Virus record (IMG/VR): IMGVR_UViG_3300003203_000001
Location: 1-53,571 of that record
Source of the DNA: a virus
Strand: one strand, 5' to 3'
Length of the DNA stretch: 53,571 bases
The position numbers were made by a program, and so were the translations under genes. Positions 37,033 to 45,716 of this stretch are shown piece after piece (position 1 is the first letter of the stretch; every line of letters begins with the position of its first letter). A model generated the notes under the pieces. The model was not told where the DNA came from. It searched no databases and saw only the letters and a program-made list of their open reading frames with translations.

Positions 37033-38895
37033 TTACTCACTCCATGCGACGTTCGGCATGCTCGACATCGCCGCTTTGTCGCGCGACTCGAGGACGTCTT
37101 CGACGACCTTCTTCACCCGCGCGGTATCGCCGCCGTTGATGTTGATCGTGTTGGTCATGGGCCCGTTGTAGACGCTCATGTTCGCGCCGGCGGCTGCTGC
37201 GGCTGCTGCTGCCGGCGCAGGAGCAGCGGGTGCACGCACCTCGTGGCGCCCAAAGAGCGAGCGGTAGTTCGGATCGGTCGAGATGCCGAGACCGGCGTCC
37301 TCGGTCATGTCGCGCGACTGGATCGCGTCTTCGGCCGCTTGAGCGCGGTCAGCGACGCGGCGTTGCCGTCGAGCCTCCCGGGCGGCCCGCTCGGCTTCCA
37401 TGCGTTGTTGAATCTCGACGAAGCGGTCGTGGTGCCGCTTCTCGAGCTGTTCCCCGAAGCTGAGCTCGCGCGGTTCGGCCTTGTGGGACTCGATGCCGAA
37501 CAGGTCTAACAACCCGGATCCCTTGAGAGCGCCCTTCTCAGAGAGCAGCCCGCCCTCGACGCCGACCGACTTGGCGTCGATGCCGATCATGCTGGCACCC
37601 AGCTTCAGTCCTTCCCACATCGGATTCTTCAGGAAGTCCTTCAGCTTTTCGCCGACGTACTCGATCGCAAAACCGACGTCGTAGATCGCGCCCGCGAAAA
37701 GGTCCCAGCTTCCACGGAGGTCCGGCAGGTTCTCGAACGTCTCGATCAGGCTTCCCCAGCTGTCCTTGAGAGAGCGGACGAGCTCGTCGGTCGTGCCGAC
37801 GCCCTTCCACTCGTCGAGCCAGTCTCCGATGTCACTGCGCCCACCGGTGAACATCGCGCGCAGCTGATCCATCAGCCAGATTAACCCGAGTACGGCTGCG
37901 GCCGGCAGGATGAACGCGCTCACCATGTTGAATGCGAGCACTGCGGCCGTCGCCGCCAACACAGCCATCGCCACCTCGAGGATATAGCTGCCCTCCGCAA
38001 GCTTTTTGAAGCCGGCAAGCAGGTCGCGCGCCACGAAGATGGCCTTCTCGATGTACGGCAGCACCGACTGTCCCATCATCGTGCCGAGGTCGCGCAGCGA
38101 GTCCTTGAGCGCGCGCGACGCGTTCGCAAACCCGTTCGCCGTCCGTGCGGCGTCGCCCTGCGCGTTCTTCGTCGCCTGCATGATGTAGCCGTAACGCAGC
38201 TCGGTCTTCTCCGCGTTCTTCATCGCGGTGACCTTCTTCGTGATGCCCTTGCTGCGCGCGTACTCCCCCAACGTCGCATCGTTGATCACGACGCCGAAGC
38301 GCTTCAGCGACTCATACTCGCCGGTCAGACCCGAGCGCAGCGCCATCATGGCATCCTGGTCGGTGGCGTTGAAGAACGACGCCAGGTCGACTGCAAGGGT
38401 CGAGAGGCTCGTGGCCATCTCGTACGCCTTCTCCTTGTTCTGCACCATCGGATCGATGACAGCGCCGAGCGTTCCGGCGAACTGCTGCAGCGCGAACTTC
38501 GATCGGCCAACCTCCTGCCCCACCGTGGAGGACCAGTCGCGGACGCGCTGCGCGCCGGCGGGACCAAACACCTGTCCGAGCAAGCTGTCGGTCTCCTGGG
38601 CGCTACTCGCCATCTCGACCATCTGGTGCAGGACCGATGTGAGTCCGACGCCGGCGGCGAACTCACCGAGCGTCCGAAGCATGCTGGCGCTGCTCGAGCC
38701 AGCCTTGTCAGTCGCGCGCTGCGCCGCTGCGGCTTTTCGGCTCGCCGCACTCGTTTCCTGCTGCGCGGCACGCGCCGCGTCGGCGGTGCGCCGCAGAAGC
38801 CCCTTGATGGCCGAGACGCCGCGCTCGGCGGCGGTGAAACCTGATTTGTCCACCTCGAAGCCCAGCCGGGCGACCAGCTCACGTAGGACGGTCAT
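37033..38895 (-). CDS. Tape-measure protein
   Basis: This is a 620-aa protein. The start is a helical region (LVARLGFEVDKSGFTAAERG, RTADAARAAQQETSAASRKA). A hydrophobic segment near residue 310 (ILEVAMAVLAATAAVLAFNM, VSAFILPAAAVLGLIWLMDQ) may enter the host membrane. The C-terminus is a charged coiled-coil then an Ala/Pro linker (APAAPAPAAAAAAAAG). It follows the tail chaperone, the normal order. Its length suggests a fairly short tail. Confidence 0.88.
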   Translation of the reverse strand: MTVLRELVARLGFEVDKSGFTAAERGVSAIKGLLRRTADAARAAQQETSAASRKAAAAQRATDKAGSSSASMLRTLGEFAAGVGLTSVLHQMVEMASSAQETDSLLGQVFGPAGAQRVRDWSSTVGQEVGRSKFALQQFAGTLGAVIDPMVQNKEKAYEMATSLSTLAVDLASFFNATDQDAMMALRSGLTGEYESLKRFGVVINDATLGEYARSKGITKKVTAMKNAEKTELRYGYIMQATKNAQGDAARTANGFANASRALKDSLRDLGTMMGQSVLPYIEKAIFVARDLLAGFKKLAEGSYILEVAMAVLAATAAVLAFNMVSAFILPAAAVLGLIWLMDQLRAMFTGGRSDIGDWLDEWKGVGTTDELVRSLKDSWGSLIETFENLPDLRGSWDLFAGAIYDVGFAIEYVGEKLKDFLKNPMWEGLKLGASMIGIDAKSVGVEGGLLSEKGALKGSGLLDLFGIESHKAEPRELSFGEQLEKRHHDRFVEIQQRMEAERAAREARRQRRVADRAQAAEDAIQSRDMTEDAGLGISTDPNYRSLFGRHEVRAPAAPAPAAAAAAAAGANMSVYNGPMTNTININGGDTARVKKVVEDVLESRDKAAMSSMPNVAWSE

Positions 38896-38898
38896 CGC

Positions 38899-39144
38899 TC
38901 AGGTTCTCCTCTGGTGCGGCTGGGGCTGCTGGCGCTGGAGGTAGTCCAGCTCTTCGTACAGCTCCAGCACGTCGTGCGCGGCGCACAGGTCGTCGAGCGA
39001 CCACTCCCGCTCGATCGTTACGAGACTGTCGTGGTAGCGCCCGCTGGTTGCGACGCGGTGGATGTCCCAGTCGATGTCGGGCGGGACTGGGAGGCTAGGA
39101 ACATCTTCCACAGGCCGGAGAGGCTTCGGCCTGCGCTTCCGCCT
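38899..39144 (-). CDS. Frameshift extension of the tail assembly chaperone (gpGT-type)
   Basis: This is the -1 frame reached after slippage at TTTTTTA (39150-39144). It adds 81 residues: RRKRRPKPLRPVEDVPSLP, then DIDWDIHRVATSGRYHDSLV, then LDDLCAAHDVLELYEELDYL. The fused product is 214 aa. This short coding segment without a good own start, located between chaperone and tape measure, is the standard lambda gpG-T layout. The extension would recruit the tape-measure protein during tail assembly. Confidence 0.82.
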   Translation of the reverse strand, partial: RRKRRPKPLRPVEDVPSLPVPPDIDWDIHRVATSGRYHDSLVTIEREWSLDDLCAAHDVLELYEELDYLQRQQPQPHQRRT

Positions 39145-39542
39145 AAAAAACTTGAGAAGTTGATCTCCCAGCAGAAGCGCAGCCAGCGCACCATCGCGTC
39201 GTACCGCCCAGCGAAGTGATCGTCGAAGATGTCTGACAGCCGCGGCTGAAGCTCATCCGAGACGCGAACCGTCGTGTTCTTCGCGAACTCGTCGACCAGC
39301 GCAGAGATCTGCACTTCGTCCAGGCGCACCGCCATCTCGTGGACTGCTTCTCCGAAGCCTTGCGCGAGCGCGGACTCCAAGTCGCCCTGGTTCCCACGCC
39401 CGACGCCGCCGACGAACGCGCCCATGCCGGGCCCGAGCATCTTCGCCATCTGCACCAGCTTGCGAAGACCAGACTTCGTCCCGAGCTGCGTCACGTAGTA
39501 CGTGTGCTCGCCGATCGTGATCTCTCGAACCTCGATGCTCAC
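39018..39542 (-). CDS. Tail assembly chaperone (gpG-type)
   Basis: This is a 174-aa zero-frame product from GTG 39542, with GGAGGGC upstream. The sequence SIEVREITIGEHTYYVTQLG, RKLVQMAKMLGPGMGAFVGG and WLRFCWEINFSSFLGGSAG is a helical chaperone fold seen in this class. The slippery site lies at codons 132-133 (Phe-Leu). Most ribosomes read on to the TGA at 39018. A minority shift to give the longer form. Confidence 0.83.
   Translation of the reverse strand: MSIEVREITIGEHTYYVTQLGTKSGLRKLVQMAKMLGPGMGAFVGGVGRGNQGDLESALAQGFGEAVHEMAVRLDEVQISALVDEFAKNTTVRVSDELQPRLSDIFDDHFAGRYDAMVRWLRFCWEINFSSFLGGSAGRSLSGLWKMFLASQSRPTSTGTSTASQPAGATTTVS
39111..39150 (-). promoter_or_regulatory. Programmed -1 frameshift site with stem-loop
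   Basis: The slippery heptamer T TTT TTA (39150-39144) is followed, after 10 bases, by a hairpin with a perfect 7-bp stem (CAGGCCG with CGGCCTG, 39133-39127 and 39117-39111) and a 9-base loop. Codon phase is exactly right for -1 slippage (TTT-TTA in zero frame), and the shifted frame is open to 38899. This is a strong signal for the chaperone frameshift. Confidence 0.88.
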
Positions 39543-39543
39543 G

Positions 39544-39984
39544 TCAGCGCCCTCCGACAAATGTCAGTGGGTAGGCTTGGGCGAGCTGGATCTTCCATTC
39601 GAAGACCTGGATCGTTTTGCCCAGCGTTACACCGGGAAAACCCATGACCCAGGCCCGCTCGGCGCCGACGACCATGCGCCCGCGCTTGTCGCGCGCCGCG
39701 AATACGCCGGCGCCCGCGCCGTTCGGGAGCGCGAGGTCGGCATGGTGCAGCGCGCTCAGCCGGTCGTTCGCAGCCGCCGTCTGCGCGTACTTCAGCGTCA
39801 CGGTGGCGAGGAAGTTGTTCGTGTTCGCGCGCGAGACCTCGCCCTCGGCGCCGACGTACGCGACAAACTGGTCCTCCGCCCACTCGAGCGTCATGACCTC
39901 GTCCTCGGCGTAGCCACCGTCATCCAGCGGGACGGCGTTCAGGCTGAGGCACAGGTCGCGGATGTTCCAAGCCTTGAATCCCAT
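39544..39984 (-). CDS. Tail tube protein (DUF3277-like)
   Basis: This is a 146-aa protein from ATG 39984 behind GAGGAAGG. It begins KAWNIRDLCLSLNAVPLDDG and contains NTNNFLATVTLKYAQTAAAN and FEWKIQLAQAYPLTF, the features of the DUF3277 tube family that follows the sheath. It stacks to form the tail tube. Confidence 0.87.
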   Translation of the reverse strand: MGFKAWNIRDLCLSLNAVPLDDGGYAEDEVMTLEWAEDQFVAYVGAEGEVSRANTNNFLATVTLKYAQTAAANDRLSALHHADLALPNGAGAGVFAARDKRGRMVVGAERAWVMGFPGVTLGKTIQVFEWKIQLAQAYPLTFVGGR

Positions 39985-40005
39985 GAGTCGACCTTCCTCT
40001 CGTCA

Positions 40006-41049
40006 CTAGCCCGCGACGAGAACCGTTCCGATGTAGTTCACCTTGTTGACCGCGCCCTGCAGCACGAACTTGAACTTCATGCCGTTCAGGACGCGCGCGA
40101 TCTTGTCGTTCGGGTTCACCTGAGCGACGGACGGCACCGTGACGCTCCACGGCTGTGCGCCGTCGATGACTTCGGCACCGATGCCCTCGAGGATTTGCGC
40201 TTCCGCCTGCGCGCGGAAAAGCTCGATGTGCTTGTCGGTGAAGCCGATCTTGTCGGTGTTCGCCATGAGCCCGATGATGCGCTCCTGCATCCGCACCTCG
40301 AACCAGTCCATCCCGTGCGTGATGTCGGCGAAGCGCCCGCCCGAGGAGCGCCCGTCGAGGGTGAACCCGAGACCCTTGATCGCGACGTAGTAATTCAGGT
40401 TGCGGTCGCGCAGCGCTTGCCGCTGCGTATCGTCCAGCTTCATGACGTCGACGCCGGCGAGACTCTTGTTCGCCCAGTTCATCGAACCGGGCGGCTTGGG
40501 CATGATGCGCCCAGCCCATGCGGTGCCGGCGAACTGCGTCGTCGCCTTGTCGTGGTACATCGGGACCGTCCGCTTGTAGCCAGCGGTCTTCAGCTGCGCT
40601 CCAACGTCGTCGGCGTCGTCGTCTACGACGAGTGAGTCCGCGTCGTTGATCGTTGGCATGAAGAGCACGCGCTGCCCTTCCGCCCACGCGGCACCGGCCA
40701 GGATGTCCGCTTCGGTCGCGGTATCGATCGAGAACGAATACCAGTCGTCGTCGGCGGCCCGGATCGCAGCGAGATCGGCCGCGAGCCCAGCTCCCGTACG
40801 CTTCCCGATCTTGAACACCTCCGGCGAGGGCTGCTGGCTCTTCAGCGCGCGCGCCATGAGGTAAACGGGGTGGTTCGTGGGCACGTTGAACGGCGCCACG
40901 GTGAGCTCGTTGAAGTCGGAGAACGCCCGCACGCGCTCCGACCAGAAGGTGTGCGTCGCAACGAGCATCGGAACGCCGAAGCCCGCCTGCGAAACGCCAG
41001 CGTCCTTGATCTCGATGGTGCCGTTGATGATCTCGTTTTCGGTCGACAT
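40006..41049 (-). CDS. Contractile tail sheath protein (DUF3383-like)
   Basis: This is a 347-aa protein from ATG 41049, with GTAGGAG upstream. INGTIEIKDAGVSQAGFGVP, THTFWSERVRAFSDFNELTV, WYSFSIDTATEADILAGAAW then MYHDKATTQFAGTAWAGRIM are DUF3383 hallmarks. The C-terminal block (KIARVLNGMKFKFVLQGAVN) carries the sheath end. Its presence shows that the tail contracts. Confidence 0.9.
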   Translation of the reverse strand: MSTENEIINGTIEIKDAGVSQAGFGVPMLVATHTFWSERVRAFSDFNELTVAPFNVPTNHPVYLMARALKSQQPSPEVFKIGKRTGAGLAADLAAIRAADDDWYSFSIDTATEADILAGAAWAEGQRVLFMPTINDADSLVVDDDADDVGAQLKTAGYKRTVPMYHDKATTQFAGTAWAGRIMPKPPGSMNWANKSLAGVDVMKLDDTQRQALRDRNLNYYVAIKGLGFTLDGRSSGGRFADITHGMDWFEVRMQERIIGLMANTDKIGFTDKHIELFRAQAEAQILEGIGAEVIDGAQPWSVTVPSVAQVNPNDKIARVLNGMKFKFVLQGAVNKVNYIGTVLVAG

Positions 41050-41059
41050 GGGGGTTCTC

Positions 41060-41614
41060 CTACGGAAGGGTTCTGTCGGGAACGGTGCCGACCGGCTCGA
41101 CATCGCCGCCGACCACCACGTGCTCGATCGGGTCGATGGGGGCGCTGTCGTTGGCCCACTCGACCGTGTAGCCGAGCGTGATCACCAGCGTCGCGACCGA
41201 CATCTCGCGGTTGTCGACCGTCTCTCTCCCGGCCTGGGTCAGGCTCGCGCCGCGTTCGACCACTTCGAGAGCATCGAACGCCTCCGCGGTGGACTCCGCC
41301 GACAGCGCGGTGCGCACATTTTCGAGGAATGCGTCGGCGCGCGCGTTGCCGTGCAGGTCACGGGAGCGCACCGTGATCGCAAACGCGGCCGAGCGATTGC
41401 CCACGATGATCTCGACGATCCGCCCTTCGGAATCCGTGCCCTGACGTTTCTCGTCGGTGCTTCGGTCGATGTTGCTCTGGGTGAGGCGCAGATCGACCTG
41501 TGGGTACTGGCGGTAGCCGACCGGCTGGTTCTCCCAAGCGACGTCCTCCGGCGGGATAGCGCACATTCCCGCCACCCACGCCTTCAGGCCCTCCTCCAGC
41601 TGCTCCCAGTCCAT
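41060..41614 (-). CDS. Neck/tail terminator protein (gp12-like)
   Basis: This is a 184-aa protein. LKAWVAGMCAIPPEDVAWEN, YPQVDLRLTQSNIDRSTDEK and NREMSVATLVITLGYTVEW match the neck-terminator family of simple myophages. Position between the sheath and the tail-completion protein fits. It probably seals the tail top. Confidence 0.75.
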   Translation of the reverse strand: MDWEQLEEGLKAWVAGMCAIPPEDVAWENQPVGYRQYPQVDLRLTQSNIDRSTDEKRQGTDSEGRIVEIIVGNRSAAFAITVRSRDLHGNARADAFLENVRTALSAESTAEAFDALEVVERGASLTQAGRETVDNREMSVATLVITLGYTVEWANDSAPIDPIEHVVVGGDVEPVGTVPDRTLP

Positions 41615-42114
41615 CAGCCGTCCTCGATGGCGTAGGTGATGGAGTTGCGAAGCTGGCCCGTGTCGATCAGCGGCTTGCTGCTGCCCTTGCGGGCCACCGT
41701 CCGTGGTCGATTCGGCGGCTCGATGCCTCTGGCGATCCGCGATTTCAGCAACCCGACAGCGTACTCGCCAAGCAGGCTCAGGGCTTGGTGCGTCGTAAAC
41801 TTCAGCAGCAGAACGCCAGCGCCGACGAGCGTCGCGCGCTTCTGGATGCGCGAACGATGCTCGTCGATGCCGGCGCGGATGAAGCTCCGCTCGGGGATAA
41901 CAATCTCGCCGCGCCTGGTTTTGATCGTGCGACCGAACTCATGCACCGACGCGATGTCCGCGATGGTGATCCCGGTCGTGCCCTGGTGATTGGCGGCGGC
42001 CTGGGCGCCCTGCACTCCGACCAACACGTGGTAGCCACCGCCCAGCTTCAGCACAGTCTGACGGAGCTCGTCCCAGCCCTTATCGGAATCCTTGACTGTG
42101 AATGGCTGGCTCAT
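41614..42114 (-). CDS. Tail completion/neck protein (HK97 gp10-like)
   Basis: This is a 166-aa protein. The pattern TIADIASVHEFGRTIKTRRG, VIPERSFIRAGIDEHRSRIQ and PLIDTGQLRNSITYAIEDG belongs to the HK97 gp10-like/tail-completion group, in which an ERSFIR core precedes a helical rod and a C-terminal LIDTGxLRxSI. It shares one base with the terminator gene. Confidence 0.82.
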   Translation of the reverse strand: MSQPFTVKDSDKGWDELRQTVLKLGGGYHVLVGVQGAQAAANHQGTTGITIADIASVHEFGRTIKTRRGEIVIPERSFIRAGIDEHRSRIQKRATLVGAGVLLLKFTTHQALSLLGEYAVGLLKSRIARGIEPPNRPRTVARKGSSKPLIDTGQLRNSITYAIEDG

Positions 42115-42117
42115 GAG

Positions 42118-42405
42118 TCACACAACCATCGGCCCGGCGATCGAACGCTTGAGGAGGTTGAGATGTCGCTCGTACGTCGTGATCGCGCCCTGGTCGTCGG
42201 GCTTCTTGAGCCGTGCGAACTCGCCCGCCGGCGAGAGCGCGATCAGATGACACGCCTGGTACTTGATGGCCTGCTCGTAGACGTCACCGAATGCCGACTC
42301 GCTCAGCAGGTTGTACGCATCCCTGATCTTCTGCTCGATCAGGGCGACGTTCGTGCTGTTGAACTCGGGGAACTCGCTGCGGATCTGAGCGACCGTGACC
42401 GCCAC
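42118..42405 (-). CDS. Head-tail adaptor (DUF4054-like)
   Basis: This is a 95-aa protein from GTG 42405 behind AAGGAG, one base after the upstream stop. VTVAQIRSEFPEFNSTNVAL and QAIKYQACHLIALSPAGEFA are the DUF4054 pattern of neck proteins. It likely bridges capsid and tail. Confidence 0.82.
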   Translation of the reverse strand: MAVTVAQIRSEFPEFNSTNVALIEQKIRDAYNLLSESAFGDVYEQAIKYQACHLIALSPAGEFARLKKPDDQGAITTYERHLNLLKRSIAGPMVV

Positions 42406-42406
42406 C

Positions 42407-42763
42407 TCACTCCTTGCTGTCGCGCCCGCGACGACCGGTCGATTCGCTGGTCTGCGCGCCAGCGCCCGTCTGCGTCGTGGCGCCGGTCTGCGCACCAGCG
42501 CCCGTCTGCGGTGAAGAGGTCGCTGGCGCGGCGCTGCCGCTTCCGCCCGTCACGACGAGCTCGCCGGCATCGACCCACTGCTTGATCGCAGGCGAGGCGA
42601 GTGCCCGATCGAACGCTGCGCGCTCGGTATCGTTGTCGAAGGTGACCAACGTGCCGGGAACGCCATCCTCGGTCGGCGGCACGGTGATTACCTGGCCGTT
42701 GCCGAGGCCGATGTTCTTCACGTGGGCTGATTTGTTCACCAGCCGCACCTTCTGCTCTGCCAT
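42407..42763 (-). CDS. Small head-region protein with TGAGAQT repeats
   Basis: This is a 118-aa protein. The N-terminus reads QKVRLVNKSAHVKNIGLGNG, a small beta domain. The C-terminal third is low-complexity (TGAGAQTGATTQTGAGAQT) with a basic/acidic end. It lies between the capsid and neck genes, so a minor head or connector role is likely. No family is recognised. Confidence 0.65.
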   Translation of the reverse strand: MAEQKVRLVNKSAHVKNIGLGNGQVITVPPTEDGVPGTLVTFDNDTERAAFDRALASPAIKQWVDAGELVVTGGSGSAAPATSSPQTGAGAQTGATTQTGAGAQTSESTGRRGRDSKE

Positions 42764-42800
42764 GGGACACCACGCTTTCTGGCGCCTTCGGGCGCGCCGT

Positions 42801-43883
42801 TCAGAGGCCGTTGATGTAGAGCGCGGCGAGCGGGTACTCCCACGCCACGCCGCCGATGCGACCGACGGAGTTGATCTCCATCGTGAGGTTCTTCGCCTGG
42901 GGCGGCATTTCCTGCTGCTCCATCGGGATCTCGAGGTGCACGACGGTCGGATTGCGCTGATACATCAGCGCGCGCGGCTGACCGTTGTTCGCGGTGTCGC
43001 AGTACGACCACCAGTCGACGTTCTTGATGTACTTCGACTTCTCGAGGAAGACGCTCAGGATCGTGTCTTTCGGGTTCGCCGCGGCGTTGGTCGACAACGG
43101 CGTGCGATCGGCGTACCGGTAGCGCGCGAGCGGCAAGATCAGCGTGTCCGGCGGCTGCGTCATCTTCGTCGCGCTGAGGATCGCGTCTTCCGCGGCGTGG
43201 AGGTCATTCAGGATTTCGTACGGCGTCTTGTCGGCGCCGCCCCAGACCGCGCTGGATCCCGTTGCCGGTGCCGCCACACTCATTTGCGGCACGTTTGGGT
43301 GATTCAGCAGGCCTGGCGTGCCGGTGTCCTTGATGCCGATCGCGGCGATCTCCTCGATGCGCTGCTCGAAGCCGGTGCGCACGGCATCTGCTTTTCGGCT
43401 CTTGAGCGCGACGCCCGCTTTCGACGCGCGCAGCAGATCGAGCCACGACCAGTCGTAGCCCAACGCGAGCGTCTCGACCGTGTGAACGAACTTCTTCGCG
43501 AACGTGGCGACCTTCGGGATGTCATCGGCGTAGTTGGCCACGATCTTCGCCATGCCGGCGCGATCCCACTGCTGGTAGGACCACGACTCCGCGCCGGGAT
43601 CGATTTCCGAGGTAGTCGGGACGAACTGACGTGCCTTGAATGGCGGGCGCAGAATGTCCGAGACGCGCAGCCGCATCTGCTCGAGCTGCTGCGTGAGGAT
43701 CACCGACTCGTTGGCGTCGAGCCGATCCGAGCCGTAGAGCTCAGCGCGATGCAGCACGAGGTTGCGCAAGATCGAGTCGACACGTTCGGGCGTGTACAGC
43801 GGCTCCTGCGTTGTCAGCTTCATCAGCTCGGCAGCGAGCTGGGTGCGGTCGAATGGGCGAAGGGTTTGGAATCGGTGAAACAT
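42801..43883 (-). CDS. Major capsid protein (DUF2184-like)
   Basis: This is a 360-aa protein. SYQQWDRAGMAKIVANYADD, IPKVATFAKKFVHTVETLAL, YDWSWLDLLRASKAGVALKS and ILPLARYRYADRTPLS are DUF2184 (major capsid) features. The C-terminus (AKNLTMEINSVGRIGGVAWE) ends the fold. It forms the head shell by the HK97 fold. Confidence 0.9.
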   Translation of the reverse strand: MFHRFQTLRPFDRTQLAAELMKLTTQEPLYTPERVDSILRNLVLHRAELYGSDRLDANESVILTQQLEQMRLRVSDILRPPFKARQFVPTTSEIDPGAESWSYQQWDRAGMAKIVANYADDIPKVATFAKKFVHTVETLALGYDWSWLDLLRASKAGVALKSRKADAVRTGFEQRIEEIAAIGIKDTGTPGLLNHPNVPQMSVAAPATGSSAVWGGADKTPYEILNDLHAAEDAILSATKMTQPPDTLILPLARYRYADRTPLSTNAAANPKDTILSVFLEKSKYIKNVDWWSYCDTANNGQPRALMYQRNPTVVHLEIPMEQQEMPPQAKNLTMEINSVGRIGGVAWEYPLAALYINGL

Positions 43884-43931
43884 CGCTGGGTGATCTCCTG
43901 GTGCGGTGGTGCGGTCCTAGCGAGCCCGGCT

Positions 43932-44420
43932 TCAGAAGATGTCAATCTCGAGCAGGACGAGCTGCCCTGCCTGGGCATCGGTGATGAACAGCGCGTCCGT
44001 GAGCTGCGCGGCGTTGGCAGTATCGGCGTCGGCGCGAAAGCCACCGATCGTGCCGCTGCCGGTGAACCGAACGTACGGATAGGTCCAGCGCGCGACGTCG
44101 GTTTCGGCCATGACCCAGATGCGTCCGCGGCGCATCACGCCGAGCGGGCGCAGCGCCGGCCAGTCGAGGGTCGCGCCCGGCGCGATCTCGCGCGTCGCGT
44201 CGAGGATCACGATGCCCATCGCGCCGGGTCGCGCGATTTCGGCTGCGCTCGAGGGCAGCTTCGCCGCGTTGCGCACTTTGCCCGCGGTCTTGTCCGCGGT
44301 GAGCATCGTCGCCGTCTTCACCGGGACTTGCGGGATGACGGTGTCGACGTACTTCGTGAAGTCCTCGCTCATCATTCCGAGGACGGCTTCGGACTGAAAC
44401 TGCGTGTAGCTGGTCTGCAT
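43932..44420 (-). CDS. Capsid decoration/structural protein
   Basis: This is a 162-aa protein from ATG 44420. YTQFQSEAVLGMMSEDFTKY, ARPGAMGIVILDATREIAPG and DAQAGQLVLLEIDIF fit a beta-rich head protein. It precedes the capsid gene and follows the protease, as cement proteins do in this module. The assignment is from context. Confidence 0.68.
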   Translation of the reverse strand: MQTSYTQFQSEAVLGMMSEDFTKYVDTVIPQVPVKTATMLTADKTAGKVRNAAKLPSSAAEIARPGAMGIVILDATREIAPGATLDWPALRPLGVMRRGRIWVMAETDVARWTYPYVRFTGSGTIGGFRADADTANAAQLTDALFITDAQAGQLVLLEIDIF

Positions 44421-44457
44421 CGGGCTTCTCCTCGAGGCGTCGCCGGCGGGCGCGCGC

Positions 44458-45666
44458 TTAGTGGCGGTCCTTGCTGGTGGCGAGCGGTTGCTGCCATTCC
44501 GGCTTGTACGGCGGCGGCGAGTCCTGGCGTGATTCCGGCTTGCGGCCGGATTCACTGGTGAAGCGGCGCGCGTGATCGAGCGCGTCGTTGCGGTCGTTGT
44601 TTCCACCGCGCGTCTTGTTGTCGAATCGTTCGAGGATGGCGTCGAAGCGCGCGGCCACGTACTCGTCGCTCTTGCCCTTGAGCTCGAGCTTGCTGTCGTA
44701 CTTGAGCAACGCCGCTTCGTGCACCTGCCGCGGCGTCAGTCCGTCGAACTTGAACTCGTCGCCCAGGAACTTGCGCGCCGATTCCAGGAGCGCTGCGCGC
44801 TCGTTCACCGCGGAGTCGAGGCGCTTCGGATCGCTCGCCTCGGCGAGCTTCTTCTTGGTGTCCTCGAGCTCGGCGGCGGTCGTGTCGAACTTTGCCTGCA
44901 GCGTGTCACGCGCCGCCGTGAGCTGTTTGATCGAGTCGTCGCGCTGCGAGAGCGCCTTCTCGATCACCTGTCCCCACTGCTTGGGAACCTGGACGTCCAG
45001 ACCGTCCACGCGAACGTTCGTTAGATCCATGATGTCGTCTCCTCCTCGCCGCTCGGGCGCGTCGCAGATCACTCCCGCGCTCGCGTCGAGACGGTACGCT
45101 TGGCCGAGGCTCTCGGCGTCGTCGTCTTGGTCGAGGCGCAGCGCGACCTCTCGGCCGGCGCGTCCCCAGTTGCGCGGCCCAAGCGCTGCGTGGTTGTACA
45201 CGATGTCGCGCTGCACCACGTCGTACGGCTCGCCCTCGAACGTGCCTGGCGTCGCGTCGATCCGGCAGCGGTAGCCCATCGATACTTCGCGCCGCTTTCC
45301 GGCTTCGACAGCCTCGATCACCGCCTGGTCCTGGACGGTTACGCTGGTCACGACCAAGTTGCCGTCGCGCCGCGCCTGCTCGCCGAGGTGGCCGATGGCA
45401 TGCCTGCGCACGTTCGCCGGCGTCACCATCTCGCTCGGGTGCAGGTCGGTGACCGGTGCAGCCGCCAGCGTCGCGAGCGACGCCGGCGCGAAGACTTCTT
45501 CCGCCGGGCGGAACTCGCGAATGGTCGTGCCGTCGGCGCGGCGGTAGGCGAAGACGCCGACCCTCGTGACGTTTGCGGGCGCGCGGAGAAACCCCTGCGG
45601 CGTTCGCTCGGTCGCGCCGAGCGAGGCAACGTCGAAGCGCAGGACGCGCTCAGCGGGCGGGTTCAC
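44458..45666 (-). CDS. Prohead protease/scaffold (DUF2213-like)
   Basis: This is a 402-aa protein from GTG 45666. LRFDVASLGATERTPQGFLR, VTDLHPSEMVTPANVRRHAI and KRREVSMGYRCRIDATPGTF are DUF2213 protease hallmarks. The C-terminal half is a long coiled-coil scaffold (VIEKALSQRDDSIKQLTAAR). Protease and scaffold are thus fused. The 16-bp repeat lies 5 bases before the start. Confidence 0.87.
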   Translation of the reverse strand: MNPPAERVLRFDVASLGATERTPQGFLRAPANVTRVGVFAYRRADGTTIREFRPAEEVFAPASLATLAAAPVTDLHPSEMVTPANVRRHAIGHLGEQARRDGNLVVTSVTVQDQAVIEAVEAGKRREVSMGYRCRIDATPGTFEGEPYDVVQRDIVYNHAALGPRNWGRAGREVALRLDQDDDAESLGQAYRLDASAGVICDAPERRGGDDIMDLTNVRVDGLDVQVPKQWGQVIEKALSQRDDSIKQLTAARDTLQAKFDTTAAELEDTKKKLAEASDPKRLDSAVNERAALLESARKFLGDEFKFDGLTPRQVHEAALLKYDSKLELKGKSDEYVAARFDAILERFDNKTRGGNNDRNDALDHARRFTSESGRKPESRQDSPPPYKPEWQQPLATSKDRH

Positions 45667-45671
45667 GGCAG

Positions 45672-45687
45672 CTGGTATGCGACGACC
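45672..45687 (-). repeat. 16-bp repeat, copy 2
   Basis: This is identical to 32935-32950 and 50293-50308. It lies in the 50-bp gap between the MuF-like and protease genes, 5 bases before the protease start codon. In the frame of the MuF-like gene, beyond its TAA, it reads RVVAYQLP and a stop. Confidence 0.8.
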
Positions 45688-45716
45688 CGGTACGCGTCAA
45701 GGCTAGCCCTGGCGGG

